Shown here in pieces: positions 46,168 to 58,074 of a stretch of DNA of 64,000 bases. The notes under the pieces were generated by a model. The model saw nothing but the letters and a program-made list of their open reading frames with translations. It made no database searches and had not been told where the DNA came from. This DNA comes from Neodidymelliopsis sp. IMI 364377 (Eukaryota > Ascomycota > Dothideomycetes > Pleosporales > Didymellaceae). The position numbers were made by a program, and so were the translations under genes. The number at the start of each line of letters is the position of its first letter. Within the stretch, counting starts at the first letter, position 1. The stretch spans positions 1-64,000 of the forward strand of contig JAPEUT010000041.1 in NCBI GenBank assembly GCA_027946375.1. The letters run 5' to 3'.

Positions 46168-49100
46168 GCTCACTGTGCTACCCACTGCGGTTCCAGCACG
46201 CTGCACCTCCACTGTCCAGCAACCCCGGCATTGCGTCTGCGCCTGCGCCTGCGCCTCTCCGTCTGCTTGCGGCCACGGCGCACGAGCAGGCGCCCAACAC
46301 GTCCGCGACGCCTTCTAGAAGGCCGAGCGCAGACGACTGTCTTTGTGCTCTCCACGTGGCGCTGCGCGGAGATAATCGACATGCATGGCCATGGCATTCA
46401 GTTGATTCTGCTCTTCAATGGTCGTGTTGCATCTATCCATGCTCGACGCTCACTGTACGTCAGAGTGCCGGAGAAGCACCGCTGTGGCACAACAACGCAT
46501 TCGGCTCGTCGCCCACAAGAGTCCACCCACGTCGCCCGCGACCGCTTTCCCAGCCCAGCAGCGCTTGACGACCACCGGCACTGACTTGACGACTGTCAAC
46601 TCGCTCTCCACCACTTGGCCGTACCGCCACATGCGCACCAGCTGCAGCGCGATCCGTCTTCGCACAGTAGTCTAATTGCACTCCCAGCCCGCTGCTCTCC
46701 CTGCGATGCTCTTACGCCATGCTTTGTGCAGCTGCTGGCCCAGTGCCTGTCACACCCCCAGCCCAAATACCCCCCCATCCCTACCAAGCATCCACTGTGA
46801 CGACCATGTGCCCTGCCCACTACCCTCACCAGCCTCGTGCCTCGCCATGTCTCTGTTTCGAGCCCATGCCCGTTGCTTCGAGCTTTCGGGCAACTCGGCA
46901 GGATGCGTCGACAAGGATCCCATCTAGCCTGCCCTCGGCTGTTTAACCTCCTTCGGCCGCTCATGGTGGACTCTTACCTACGCAGACAACTAACCACCAG
47001 CCGCTGCCATTAGCCCTTTGCACCAGCGGTACTGCACATACTCAACGCCACGGTATAAGCAGTCCAGACCAGCACCACGCCCTCATCCATTGTTGACTTG
47101 CAGAGCGCCCACACCTACGTTAGGGTGTAATGGCCCGTGATTACGGTAGCCATGTGTTCGAGTCGTTGGCTGAACACAGCGCTGTCTGGTCGACGTGGAG
47201 ACGAGCACAAACCACATTTGTCGCAGCAACGACTAGACAAATTGGCCCTCGCTGTGCAACCCGCTGTCAGTCACTCTGGGGTAAGGTATGCACTGCACTG
47301 AACATGCATCGTGTCAACCCAACGGCAGCTGTGCTCCGTGCTCCGTGCTCTCACGCAATCTGCTCTGCAGGCATGTCCTGAGGTACTGCCATAGCTATCA
47401 CCAGTACGAGAGGCACCGGCTGCAGCAACCTCCGCGCCTATTCGACGTCGTTGACTCATTCATGCATGTCGAGCGTTTCCAGCCTCACCTCTTCTGCTTC
47501 GAAACAACCTTCACCGTCCCTCGTGACATGCTGCCGGACACCGGAATATTGCAATGCATCAAGTCCGTCCAATGAACGACCAGCAACCCCTGCCTGCGCA
47601 CGGCAGATGCGTCTCATTTCCTGCTCAAACAACCGTTTATTGGACCCTGCAGCAGCTCCATCTCACGCTTGGACCTGCAAACAAAGGTGTATTTTGCAGC
47701 ACGACAGGAATTCACAAACGTCCCACCATCAACACGGCTGTCACACAGCCATCCATACACTCTGTTCTACCATAGCCAGATCTACATGGCGAACAAGTTG
47801 CCGCCATCATCAAGGTCTGTTGCGCAGCCTCCGGCAGAATGCGGCCAGTGCAGTGCGGAATGTAGGCGATGGTACCTCGTCATCTTGATCGTCAAAGTCC
47901 GGGCCACCGAGAGCAGAGCGGAACGCTGAGCTCGCTAGGTAGCGGATTCTACCTTACCTCAGCAATGTGCCAAGCTGTCGGAAAGCACAAGCCAGCCCAG
48001 ATCCGATCAATCTAATATCGAGTGGCGTGAAATACGCAGTCGACGGTGACATCTTCCTACACCGTGCGATGTCAGTACCATAGCCCGTCACATCTCAATC
48101 TTAACCCATACTGCCCATACGCGCGCCCGTGTCTGATGGTCGTCAAGCTCACCGCAAGGCGCCCCTTGACAGGGATGCGACAAGCAGGTGAGGCGAGCAT
48201 TTACCGAGCATTTGCACTGATCCATAGATTCAGAACCCGTGTTGGGACCGCGCTGCTGCTTGAAGCTAGGCCTGCCGACCGTCGTCACCTAACTGCTACG
48301 TTGAGTGCCGAGCTTGGCCCGTTTGCATTCGTGAGTACAAAGTCTATCACTAGCTCTGCCGCTCGGCACTGACTAGACCTGTTCACGGCAGCCTGGCAAC
48401 GCACTCAGGGTCGGTCTTACAGCATCAGGAATCATTGATGCCCTGACTGCAGCTGCGACCGTCAACGTCTCGTGTCTGGAATGTGCCAGCGGTGAAGTGC
48501 CAATACAATTCTGGACTCGGATCACTTCTCTCCACTGAAACGACGCTGGAACCACTGATCGACCTCTCACTTCTCCACAGCATCTCCCTAGCCTGACGGC
48601 CCTGGACCCATTCCCGACCGCACGTTGGAGAGGCTCCAAGGCTGCCGACACAACGTGTGCAGGATTTGCTCCATCTCAATCTTGCTACACCACATGGCAG
48701 CCGCACCTTCCCCTCAACTTGCCTGCGTGACATGTTCCTGCATTGGCGCTGCTGAGGCTCACGTCCGCGTAGGTGAATAATTGGGCACATCTACTTTAGC
48801 TACCGTTGTGGAGCTTCATAGCTTCGACCTTCGCCAACCGGCGTAACCAATCTTTTGACCGGCAGAGCCCATGTTCTGGCACATGGTCGCTTCAATTCCC
48901 TTAATATTCATCTCACCAGTTTCGTGTGCGGGTACTTGACCCATACGGTCCACAAGGGGTATTTCGCATCTCCGGCACTCTGTTCGGGGCACATCTTGCC
49001 CACCAGTAATTGTACCTCGTAGCCTCCGGCTGCTGTGAGCCGGAAGCAATGATTCGCAGACCCTTTTCCGTCAGCAGGCATGCCAACCTGGAAATCCGAC

Positions 49101-50663
49101 TTCTAGTGGCCTTCTAGCAAGTCGCAAGTCGGACCGACCAGTACCTCAACACCTTCCATCGGACCGGAACCTCATCGTTTTGCGGGAGCAACCGACAGGG
49201 ACTTCTCACAATTGTTCACAGACCCTTCGGTATGCCTCATAGGGACTCTCGGATGTTGCCGTCGACTCGGTACTCTCGTCTACGGTACAAAGGAGCGTGG
49301 TGCGTTGACGAACGTGCGGATTATCGGCCCTTCTGATCATGCATCGAGGATCGAATGTACACATTAGCCGGCCGATGTTGAGATATCGAAGATGACATGT
49401 GAGACGCGTCGCAAACGATGAGGTCAGGATCATGATAGCCATGCGCTGCTGCGAGTGATGTACCAGGTCTTCGGTGCTATGACAGGTATGGTACATCTAT
49501 GATCTTCAGCCTGCTGACGAGCGCCCAGTCCATCATGCATGATTCGGTGCAATGTATATTGGCCGACGTTGTTCACGGCAATGATCGCAACACTACAATT
49601 GGTATCACGATAGCGCTTCGGTCGACAGCAGTCCGTAATGAGAGTGACGTATTTGTCGACGAGGGCGAACATCACCTACCGGAAGATCATCATCAAGTTG
49701 CTAGATGATGACGCAATGCTCGTATTCCAGCCACCAGCTGTCACATTGCAGTTCCAAGCTTGCATCTTTTCCATTCGTAACTCCAGATGTACTCAAAACG
49801 GTAACATAGACATTCCCATCCGGCTATTCTGTTGCTACCACATTCCATCAGGTCAAGGTTATCATTTCTGCATTCTAAGACTTTACCAACTACCTAGCCT
49901 TTTGGGTTACAATAAGACTGTAGCCGTACAAAAAACGGCAGCACAGTCTGCTTACTTCTCACCTGAGACAGTTCCATAACTCCTGGGCTGGCTGCATCTG
50001 GTCCACTGGTCACATATTCACCATGCTGGCCCTCGACAACAGCGTCTAGGTGTCATCTGTTGAGTTGCATGTGTGTAGGTCTCTATTTCTAACCTCCAAC
50101 AACGGAACTATTGCAAGGAGCAAGCTCTTTTCAATCTTCTAGGTAAGTATGTGCAAGATGAAGTTGGTTTCCACGTGACATCCCTGTCATCTTGGCCAGG
50201 TAATCGTTAGTGTACCTCCGCTCAATCAACGAAGCATCGGCTTGCTGTCTCCCTACTCTTTACTTCTACAATTCGCTGCTGTACTCTTCCGCTTCTTTCG
50301 CGCTTATGTTCCGGTTTCCTCTTCACTGCCGCTCTTGACGGATAGTTGACTTGGGCTTCCTTCGATTCAAATTCACAGCCCATATCAGCGCGGCACCCAT
50401 TTTCACCACAACGTCGCAGATCTTGTTTCAAGAGTCGCAAACAATATATTCCACATTCACCTCTTGCGGTCTCCAGAACCAAGTTTCCTCTTTAGTCTCC
50501 AAACTAGCAGTCATACCCGACGAATTCACCGAGTCTCGTCTATAGTTTCCCCAATCGGCTACTGTCTCCCTCGTCACCCGCGTGAGCGAACCCTGTTCTG
50601 CAGCTGCGATGTCGGTATATTTCGCTTGTCACGCTGCTATGACGTGGGAATGTGGTGGATGTA

Positions 50664-50899
50664 CGAAGAAGCTCGTTCTTATTGACCGAATACCTCCTAA
50701 GGACACCAGGAAACTCCAGACGCTCCTCACACACAACACTACTACTAGTTATAGGAGAGTACCTAGTAATAGTATACACGTTTTTACTGCTTACACGTAT
50801 GTTAGGTAACCCTAAAGTATAGTAATGCTATTGTTCTGTGTTGCTAAGCAGAGTGGTGGTGCTACACAAGTGTTCGACCAATAAAAACGAGCTTCTTCG
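50664..50899. mobile_element. Small inverted-repeat (MITE-like) element, putative
   Basis: Two 27-base arms, 50664-50690 and 50873-50899, are inverted copies matching at 24 of 27 positions; the core is GAAGAAGCTCGTT against AACGAGCTTCTTC. The three mismatches are all transitions. The 182 bases between the arms are AT-rich and non-coding. Size and shape fit a non-autonomous element, but I could not see a clear target-site duplication, and no transposase is present. Confidence 0.4.
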
Positions 50900-52301
50900 C
50901 AGGTGAATGAATGGCGGTAAACGGTAGTGTTGTGAATGGAAGTCGTTGAGGTTGTGTGGTAGGGGGGCTTAACAGTCTGGAGAAAGGACGGTGGTGTAGC
51001 CGCGCTAGAATGTTGGTGTTGCATATATGTATAGGTTGTGGGGTATTGGTGTGAGATTTTTTGTTTGGGATGTTGTTTGTTAAAGAATAAGATTGTTTTT
51101 GCTTGGTTGTCAGCTGTTTAAAGCTAGCTCGCTTACTTCGAGTGACTGTAGTATGTCTTCCAGCTTTACTCGCTAAGCACACATTTCCCTTAAGACTGAA
51201 CAACATGCGTTTATTGGTAGTATTCCGAACGAAGCAGAACTCAACTTAACTAGGGCAGGTAGTGAAATGTCACGACATAGTATCTGTAAAGCTTTTGTGG
51301 TAAGCCCTGCCCTTATTACGTGAAGATAAGCTTTTAGGCCTGTGATACGAACTAAACAACAGTCTAGTCTCTGCTGCGAAGGTAGGTTGCAAAAGGAGCT
51401 TTGTTGTCAAGAGCTACCGTGTGTTTGCTTTTTGTCCATGAAATAGAACGAGTTTCATCGCAGATGCTGAAGCGGGTTTATTAATCGTTCTCAAACAAAC
51501 TGCTTGTGGAAGGCTAGAGGAGTGCGTACATGCAGCGAACATCAGAGACTCTTGCCGCTGCCGGTTTATATACATGCTGTGAGAGACGAGAAGCCAGTGT
51601 TGAAGTGGAGTCAGAGGAATCGGCTGTTGTGTTACTATCAGATTTGTAGTTCCCGAACTGACAAACTCACAATCTCCACTCTTTGCAAGACGCATGTTTT
51701 CGAACTCTGTTGTTCAATTGCTGCTTCTCGACCGTCTCCGTTTGACCTATAACGGGTAGGCGGCATGCACTCCTAAGTAAGTTGGAGCCAATCAAGCGAC
51801 GCCAAAGCGAATCTTGCACGCTAGCGAACGCCTCAAGCGCTCTCGCTCAGGTACCGGAGACACCTCCTCCCGATAGTCCTCATCAATCATATTTCAGAAC
51901 GCATCAAGTAGACATGACAGCTGTCAATTGTCTTGCTTGGAATGTGGCAGATCCGTGCGAGGCGCGCGCCCAGGTGGTGACGATTGCTGATGGCAACGAG
52001 CCGCTTTTGGACTGCAGCTGAGTTGAAAGGGGGGAATGGGTCGATTAATGAGCATGACAATTGGGCGCCTACTTGATTTGGCGGTTTGACATTGGTGAGT
52101 TGGCGCGACCATGAACCTTGTTTTCCAAGTGCGTCCATTTCTTGACCCCTTTAGGCAAAGGTGGACCGTTTGTGTAGCTTCCTTATTTCCTCATATTGAA
52201 GTCAACTTGCTAGAGTGGCAGCCTGAGAAGCTCTCTCATTTCATCAGTCTTTCATTCTTACTCAAGTCACTTATTCCAGCGTTGTCTGCGTGCGCGTCGT
52301 G

Positions 52302-55238
52302 ATGAAGTCTTGCAGATGCGCCTCTCCGGATAGCCCAGTCGAGCCACCAAGACCGTCAATTCACAACTGCGATGTGCTCAAGAACGAATCCCTCGTATCC
52401 AGGAGACCAGTCCGCAAGCCATCCAAGATTCAAATCACCATAGAAGTAACAAAATGCAAACTTGCGAGGAAAGATTCACAGGCTGATTTAGACGGGAACG
52501 AGAAGATAGTTCCTCAGAAAGACTGGACACCAATCTGTCACGCTGTGTACCATGGTCGAGAAGCGGCTCTCCGACACTTCCTACAGACTGGCGCATCGCC
52601 TGATTCAAATGGCACAGATCTATCGCTGCTATCTATCGCGGCCGCACGTGGTCACTTGAAAATTGCCAGCATACTTTTGGAAGCCGGAGCATCGGTCAAT
52701 GCGATCTCGAAAAGCATAGGAGAGAGTGCATTGCACATTGCTATCAGGAACAGTCGACACGACATTATCGATCTGCTCCTCGTTCACCGTGTCGATTTGG
52801 AAGTCAAGACCACTGATAAGGGTGAAACTGCGCTGCATTACGCTGCAGCAAAGTCCGACTCACTCGCATTGGTTATGAAGTTACTCAAGTTTGGAGCGAA
52901 ACACCAAGCCCAGAATACAGAGGGTCAGACGCCGGCAGCGGTCGCATTACAAGCCCACAACATCCATGCGGCAGTCGCAATCATCAACATGGCACGTGGG
53001 AAGCGAACACAATTAGCAAAAGAGAAGGACATGCTTCTCAAGCATGTGGAAAAAACGAGAGGACGGTCGTCGATGACTAATGATCTCATTGCCGACATCT
53101 TCACCACCACCTGCGACCCAGATTCGACGGTCCTGATCGAGGCCATCAGGAAGAACGACGCCGGTTTAGTCGAGATGTTTCTTGAGAAAGGAGCAGATCC
53201 ACATCGAGTGGATACAAACGGATCCCTACCTATTTACATAGCCGTCAAATGTGCTGACGTGCGCATCATCAAGCTGCTCGTACAATATGGCGCAGATGTT
53301 ACGATCAGAGACTCGGAGAACAACAACCTACTACAAGTACTGATCAACACATCAGAGACACGGGACAATTCATGTGTCCTCGCTATCGCTGACTACCTAT
53401 TCGCAGAGGGTGTAGACGCTAGGGCGCTGTACCTAGATGGCACGACACTACTGCATCGAGCTGTCGACTCCAACTTGGATCATGCTGGATTAGTAGAGCT
53501 ACTCCTCAAAAAGGGCATTGACTTCAATGCAAAAGACAACGTTGGCAACACAGCACTACACCTCGCAGCAGCCAATGGTCTGAGAAAAGCGACAAGCATC
53601 CTGCTCCATGCAGGCGCTGACACTAATACCCTCAACATAAAGAAACAAGTACCGCTCTTGTGCGCTGTTCAACATCAGCACTGGTCTGTTGTGTCGCTAT
53701 TAGCAATTCCACCTGCTATCACTTCGTGGGATGCGGAAGGGTCGACTGCATTACACCACATTGCTCGAAGCGTTCCCAAAAACTCTGCGGAATGGAATGA
53801 GGTTGCGGCGGCAACAAAGTCATTTTGCGATCGAGGTAGCTGTAGGAGTATGCGAGATCGATCAGGCGCCACGCCACTCATACAGGCAGTCAAAACGCTA
53901 CCAGAAGAAGGGTTGCCCGTGGTTAAGACATTGCTTTCTGAAGGTGACCATGCAAAGAATTGCGTTGGTCACGAGGACCACAAGGGGCGTAATGCTCTCT
54001 ATTACGCAGCTATTTTGGGTAAACCGGCTTTCGTGGAAGTTCTGCTCAAGCACGGCGCTCCCTTTGTCCTAGAAGAATGGGCTGATGGCATCAGGCAGTT
54101 TCGGCTGCCATCAACAACCAAAGCTCGCACCCTGGAATTGATTGCTGCGAGTCACTGTTTGCGAGAGGAGTCTACGTCGAAGAAACAGAGCGTCCCGGTC
54201 CGGGATCCACGTGTTGATGCCATGACTTCCGAGCAGAGATCAAGCTCAGCTCTGTCAGGCTATCACGCAGATTGTGAAAGCAACAAGAAAGGATGCAGAT
54301 CCAGACCAGACCAGAGAAACGTTACCCGTATCATCAGGAAGACGTCAATGACCCAACACCTGCAAACGTCTTCTCGACAAAAGCCAGGTCCATGTGCTCC
54401 GACCATGCAAGCTGGCTCTCCAAGTAAACACAGCAAAGAACTACAGGTAGCCGGGAATGCTGCTTGCAGGGCTGAACCCACGCTTCGTATGCGCACCAAC
54501 CAATCTTCGTCACTGACCAGTTCAATACCGAAACAAGCTACAACCACGAGCACAGCAACAATTTCTCATGGAAGACAGTCCACCAAGAACCTTCGAGCTC
54601 GATCACCAAGTCAAGAGGCATCCAAATCTCTCTCCATTCTTCCACTCCGTATCTCTAGTAAGCACCAAGCTCACCTGGTCACACCTGGTCTTCTGTCGAA
54701 AGAGCCCTACGAGACACAAATTGTCAAACCTCTGGCGCCTAAAACAACAAACCTCGTCATTGCTGAAGAAGCTGGACCTCGCTTCAACTCGTCTACGGCT
54801 GTCGATGTCTCCGTACCGACAGTGCCGATGTTCTCGTCCAACATCAACCCACAAACGGAAGAAACCAGAAAAATACCTGGAGACCTTCCCAAGACAGCTA
54901 TCACTACCGACAAAGTGCTTGTCACGCCGTCCAAAGCACCAGCAAGCTTCTCACCAGCTTCTGGACCTCTACTAGAAGTGGTAACCTCGACAGCTTCAAA
55001 GTCCGCAGAAAAAAAACAGGACACTACGGCTCTTCCGGTCACAGCGCTTGAACTGGTGCAACCGGTTCGAGCAGATAGCGGTGTCGGTCTAACGAAGAAC
55101 AGCCATACGACAAAGGTCCTGCCTGAGTTGGACAGACATCAGTCTACTATTGATGTTGGTGAGACGGAATCCAAGAGGAAAAGCGGCGATGAGCTTGCGA
55201 GCTGGCTGGCAATCAGTGGAATGCTGCATAGGCTGTAG
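52302..55238 (+). CDS. Large ankyrin-repeat protein
   Basis: Protein-interaction scaffold of unknown job. One exon, 978 residues from the first ATG (an upstream in-frame GTG is not used). Residues ~70-610 hold about 12-14 ankyrin repeats, for example DWTPICHAVYHGREAALRHF, GESALHIAIRNSRHDIIDLL, GETALHYAAAKSDSLALVMK, GNTALHLAAANGLRKATSIL and GRNALYYAAILGKPAFVEVL, broken by a Lys/Arg-rich spacer near 230-265. The last ~350 residues are Ser/Thr/Pro-rich and look disordered. No NACHT, kinase or membrane segment is visible, so it is not an NLR-type fusion as read here. Such ankyrin genes are often lineage-specific in filamentous fungi; it sits at the edge of a gene-poor stretch. Confidence 0.85.
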   Translation: MKSCRCASPDSPVEPPRPSIHNCDVLKNESLVSRRPVRKPSKIQITIEVTKCKLARKDSQADLDGNEKIVPQKDWTPICHAVYHGREAALRHFLQTGASPDSNGTDLSLLSIAAARGHLKIASILLEAGASVNAISKSIGESALHIAIRNSRHDIIDLLLVHRVDLEVKTTDKGETALHYAAAKSDSLALVMKLLKFGAKHQAQNTEGQTPAAVALQAHNIHAAVAIINMARGKRTQLAKEKDMLLKHVEKTRGRSSMTNDLIADIFTTTCDPDSTVLIEAIRKNDAGLVEMFLEKGADPHRVDTNGSLPIYIAVKCADVRIIKLLVQYGADVTIRDSENNNLLQVLINTSETRDNSCVLAIADYLFAEGVDARALYLDGTTLLHRAVDSNLDHAGLVELLLKKGIDFNAKDNVGNTALHLAAANGLRKATSILLHAGADTNTLNIKKQVPLLCAVQHQHWSVVSLLAIPPAITSWDAEGSTALHHIARSVPKNSAEWNEVAAATKSFCDRGSCRSMRDRSGATPLIQAVKTLPEEGLPVVKTLLSEGDHAKNCVGHEDHKGRNALYYAAILGKPAFVEVLLKHGAPFVLEEWADGIRQFRLPSTTKARTLELIAASHCLREESTSKKQSVPVRDPRVDAMTSEQRSSSALSGYHADCESNKKGCRSRPDQRNVTRIIRKTSMTQHLQTSSRQKPGPCAPTMQAGSPSKHSKELQVAGNAACRAEPTLRMRTNQSSSLTSSIPKQATTTSTATISHGRQSTKNLRARSPSQEASKSLSILPLRISSKHQAHLVTPGLLSKEPYETQIVKPLAPKTTNLVIAEEAGPRFNSSTAVDVSVPTVPMFSSNINPQTEETRKIPGDLPKTAITTDKVLVTPSKAPASFSPASGPLLEVVTSTASKSAEKKQDTTALPVTALELVQPVRADSGVGLTKNSHTTKVLPELDRHQSTIDVGETESKRKSGDELASWLAISGMLHRL

Positions 55239-55616
55239 TAACACTACCTTTTCTTTTTCTTTCCTTCACGTACATGTGTTGATCAGCATTCGGTACACAC
55301 TTCTACTTCCTTCGATTCTAACAAATACATGATACCCTATTTTGTTACTCCTGCTGTAAACAATCAGACAATTCAACTTTTACCAATTAATGTTGTCTTC
55401 GCACATCGATGTTTGTTGCTTCTCTGTCCCGAGCGTGGACGTGAAGCGTTATCCCACAATCCATGAGGATCGAGACCCTTCCATGAACATCCTGCGCGTG
55501 TCAACCGAAGTGAAAGCTCGAAAGAAGTGCCGGTAGCTTATATCGCATGGACCGCACCTGTGTCGCATGTCTCACCTGCCAACTTTGAAGCAACCACTTT
55601 ACTACAGAACCTACCT
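55239..55616. other. Spacer between the ankyrin gene and the next small gene
   Basis: 378 bp with the ankyrin gene 3' end and the promoter of the following plus-strand gene. The last ~90 bases are open in frame without ATG. Nothing else seen. Confidence 0.45.
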
Positions 55617-56273
55617 ATGCCCACTCGACCGAGTCGACGAGAGCGCCGCCGGAAAGAGCGGCACAATGCCAGAAACCTCACAGCTACTGCGTCATCACCT
55701 CAATCTGTCGCACCAGCAACAGCTACCAACAACCCGCTGCCTACAGCCTTCATGAGAGCCGAACCGACTGTTCGAAAGATCATGCGTCATATCCTTGTAC
55801 AGAAAGACTACGTCAACGGCTCAGTCTTCGGCATTGAAGCATACATGAGAGCAGTAGAAGCAACAAAAGTCGATCCAGGGTATCCCAACTTCGAGAACTA
55901 CAGAATACAGGTCATGGCTTTCCAAATCATCGTCGACTACCACGACTCTACACTCGAACGAATCCACAGCATCGAGAAGTCGTACGCCAAACAAGTCACG
56001 ATGTGGGGCCTCGAGTGCAGCAAACCGCAACAGGAGTGGAACGAGGCGTTTATCTGGCGGAGGAAACTCGAGATCGCTACACTGGACAACCAAACAAAGA
56101 AGCTGGCGACGGAATTCCATGACACGGTCGATATGCTGATACGCCACAAAGATCTGTACGAAACGGAGAAGGAACGGAACTACATTCTTGACGCGCTTGA
56201 CATGTTTAGGAACAACTTCGCAACGTCGCTAGAAGACGCGTACGTGCTGACAGGAATGAGTCTTCAGAGATGA
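55617..56273 (+). CDS. Hypothetical helical protein with basic N-terminus
   Basis: I do not recognise a family. One exon, 218 residues from the first ATG. The N-terminus is strongly basic (RPSRRERRRKERHNARN) and could be a nuclear or nucleic-acid-binding signal. After a Ser/Thr/Pro linker, the rest (~65-215) looks all-helical with regular charged and hydrophobic spacing: RKIMRHILVQKDYVNGSVFG, FQIIVDYHDSTLERIHSIEK and HDTVDMLIRHKDLYETEKER. Codon use and residue make-up look like a real protein rather than an antisense shadow. It is on the same strand as the ankyrin gene 378 bp upstream. Confidence 0.6.
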   Translation: MPTRPSRRERRRKERHNARNLTATASSPQSVAPATATNNPLPTAFMRAEPTVRKIMRHILVQKDYVNGSVFGIEAYMRAVEATKVDPGYPNFENYRIQVMAFQIIVDYHDSTLERIHSIEKSYAKQVTMWGLECSKPQQEWNEAFIWRRKLEIATLDNQTKKLATEFHDTVDMLIRHKDLYETEKERNYILDALDMFRNNFATSLEDAYVLTGMSLQR

Positions 56274-57281
56274 AAGCACAAGCTAGATGCTTCTAGACTG
56301 ATGTGGAACTATTGAATCATGGGTGAACACTGGCCATGGGTTTGATGTCTCTTGTGGTTTCCTCTTTGGCAGAAGTCGTTGGTCTTTCAGCTGCTGTTCC
56401 GCCTCTTCTTCTTCTCTTGTTGGTTTGTCGAAATGCCAACGCTTTTCGCCGCACTGCGACCCGTATGCTGCAACTTGTTGTCTCGTGATGAGAGTGAAGG
56501 TGAAAGTGACATGGACATGGTGTCGTCACACCTGTTCTTGGATTCCTTCGCTCCTTCCCAACGCGATCACTTGCAAAACAATACGCTGAATCCTTCTACA
56601 GAAGACCTCGCTATTATACAAGCCGTTATCACCGAACGCTGGCTACGCAATTCTAAATACCAACTCTCACCTGAATAAGTTTGCTATGGTTCTTGATTTG
56701 CATACTGAGCACCTGTGACGTAATCACAGCCTGAAAGCGCCACAGATGGAGCAGGTTGCCATGTGGAAGGCGCTGCAGCTAGCGCAATGACTTTCTGAGT
56801 CTGAGAAAACATGTTTTGCCAACTCGCGCTTGAACAATATATCAGACAATTGTTATAAGCCTAGGACAGCGGTTGCCTCTTGGCAACCGCATCCGTGCTA
56901 TACTGTGGGAGACATAAGACTTCTATCGAGACTCTTTGAATGTGGATGCTACGTCTGTTGGGATTCCTTTATCGCTTACGTATAACGGATAACGGAAGAA
57001 GAGAGAAACGTGTTTGAGGTTACTGCTGTTAGAACATTACGAGCAATGTGTGGTGACAAAGATATCATGCACTTTTTCAATCCCAGCGCACATGCTCTGG
57101 GTTCTGTTAGAAGGACATGGTTGCGTACAGGTGTATTTATTCTAGGGGAAGTTTGAACAGGATGGTAAGCGCTGTCCTCGTGCCAGGAGTTTTGGTGCCG
57201 CGATTTCTAGAATCGAAGCTGCCATGATGTATTTACTTATGCATACTACGTAGAATAAGACCAAAACCACTCTTGAGAATA
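56274..57281. other. Intergenic region with a possible short protein
   Basis: 1.0 kb between a plus-strand gene and the minus-strand HPP gene. A short open frame at 56433-56678 is listed separately as doubtful. A 20 bp palindrome-like run GGTTGCCTCTTGGCAACC lies near 56872. No other feature. Confidence 0.4.
56433..56678 (+). CDS. Possible small protein, doubtful
   Basis: 81-codon frame with an ATG start. The second half (PSTEDLAIIQAVITERWLRN) looks like a charged amphipathic helix, and the first half has a Cys pair. Not recognised. It lies 160 bp after the stop of the preceding gene on the same strand, so it may equally be part of that gene's 3' untranslated region or an extra exon. Weak support. 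Confidence 0.25.
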   Translation: MPTLFAALRPVCCNLLSRDESEGESDMDMVSSHLFLDSFAPSQRDHLQNNTLNPSTEDLAIIQAVITERWLRNSKYQLSPE

Positions 57282-58074
57282 CTACAATGGTCCCCGTTCC
57301 AGATCGCCTAGGGTATCGACATCGCTGGATCTCTCGGTTGACTTGTCTTCCACTACTGGCTTGGGTGCGGGCGCGGGTGGCGGAGGCGGAATCTGTGCGA
57401 CCCAGAATTTCGGGTACTGTCGCTGGATGTTGTTGACTGCGCAAGCGGTTGCAAGTACAATCATGGATGATAGGAGAAGAACCGGAAGATAGTACCATCG
57501 TAAGGCCCAGATGTGTGGATCGACACAAGGGATCAAAGCTGTCGCGCCAGCAGGAGGATGGGTCGTTTTAGTAAGGTGCATTACTACGAGGGCGATAGCC
57601 GTCGCAAGACTTGCAGCTAGCCATTGGAGTCGTGGGTAGGGATCGTCCTGCAAGTTGAATTGGAAAATGGTTGCGACAATGACGCCAATAAGGCCGCTGA
57701 AGAAATGGCCAAAAATCAGAGAGCGCGGTTGGGCTAAGGGTACATCAATCGCACCGTAGCATAAGATTGCAGAAGCACCCTTTTCTTACGTTAGCAAAGT
57801 TGCATTAATACAAATAGAGAATACCTACAAAAGAAGCAACAATTGGTGGCACTAGGTGTATATTGTGGAAGTAGCTTGTGTGGCCAAATACCGCAATGAT
57901 CGAGGCAACACCTCCCCAGGCACCGATAAAGCCCCAGAGACAGACGACCCAAGTACGAGAGGGAGGAAGGGATGTTCCTCGGTATCCAAGCCACCTGCTG
58001 ATCCAGGGAGGAAGGTGTGTAAGTCCCCTCTGAATAACGCGCTCAGCAGGGACAAGCGGATCCCATATCGGCAT
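57282..58074 (-). CDS. HPP family integral membrane protein
   Basis: Member of the HPP transmembrane family; bacterial and plant relatives are implicated in nitrite transport, but the fungal role is not settled. Exons 58074-57829 and 57779-57282 (minus) give 247 residues. The 49 bp intron has donor GTAGGT and a GCTAAC branch site, and its removal restores the family block IVASFGASAILCYGA. The HPP signature follows near residue 165 (KTTHPPAGATALIPC). Four to five hydrophobic segments are visible. The tail carries a Pro-rich run (IPPPPPAPAPKP) and a charged end. The ATG used is the first in frame; an upstream in-frame GTG was not taken. Confidence 0.88.

Larger units (their letters stand above)
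45179..52301. other. Gene-poor region of 7.1 kb
   Basis: Largest stretch without a convincing gene. The first ~1 kb is GC-rich leader/promoter of the Sfp1-like gene with simple repeats (GGCAGAT at 45867-45890 and 9-mers at 46123-46167). From about 46.4 to 49.2 kb the frames are short, Thr/His/Ser-rich and without start context. From 49.2 to 52 kb it is more AT-rich and holds a small inverted-repeat element. I see no protein family, tRNA or rRNA in it. Confidence 0.5.
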
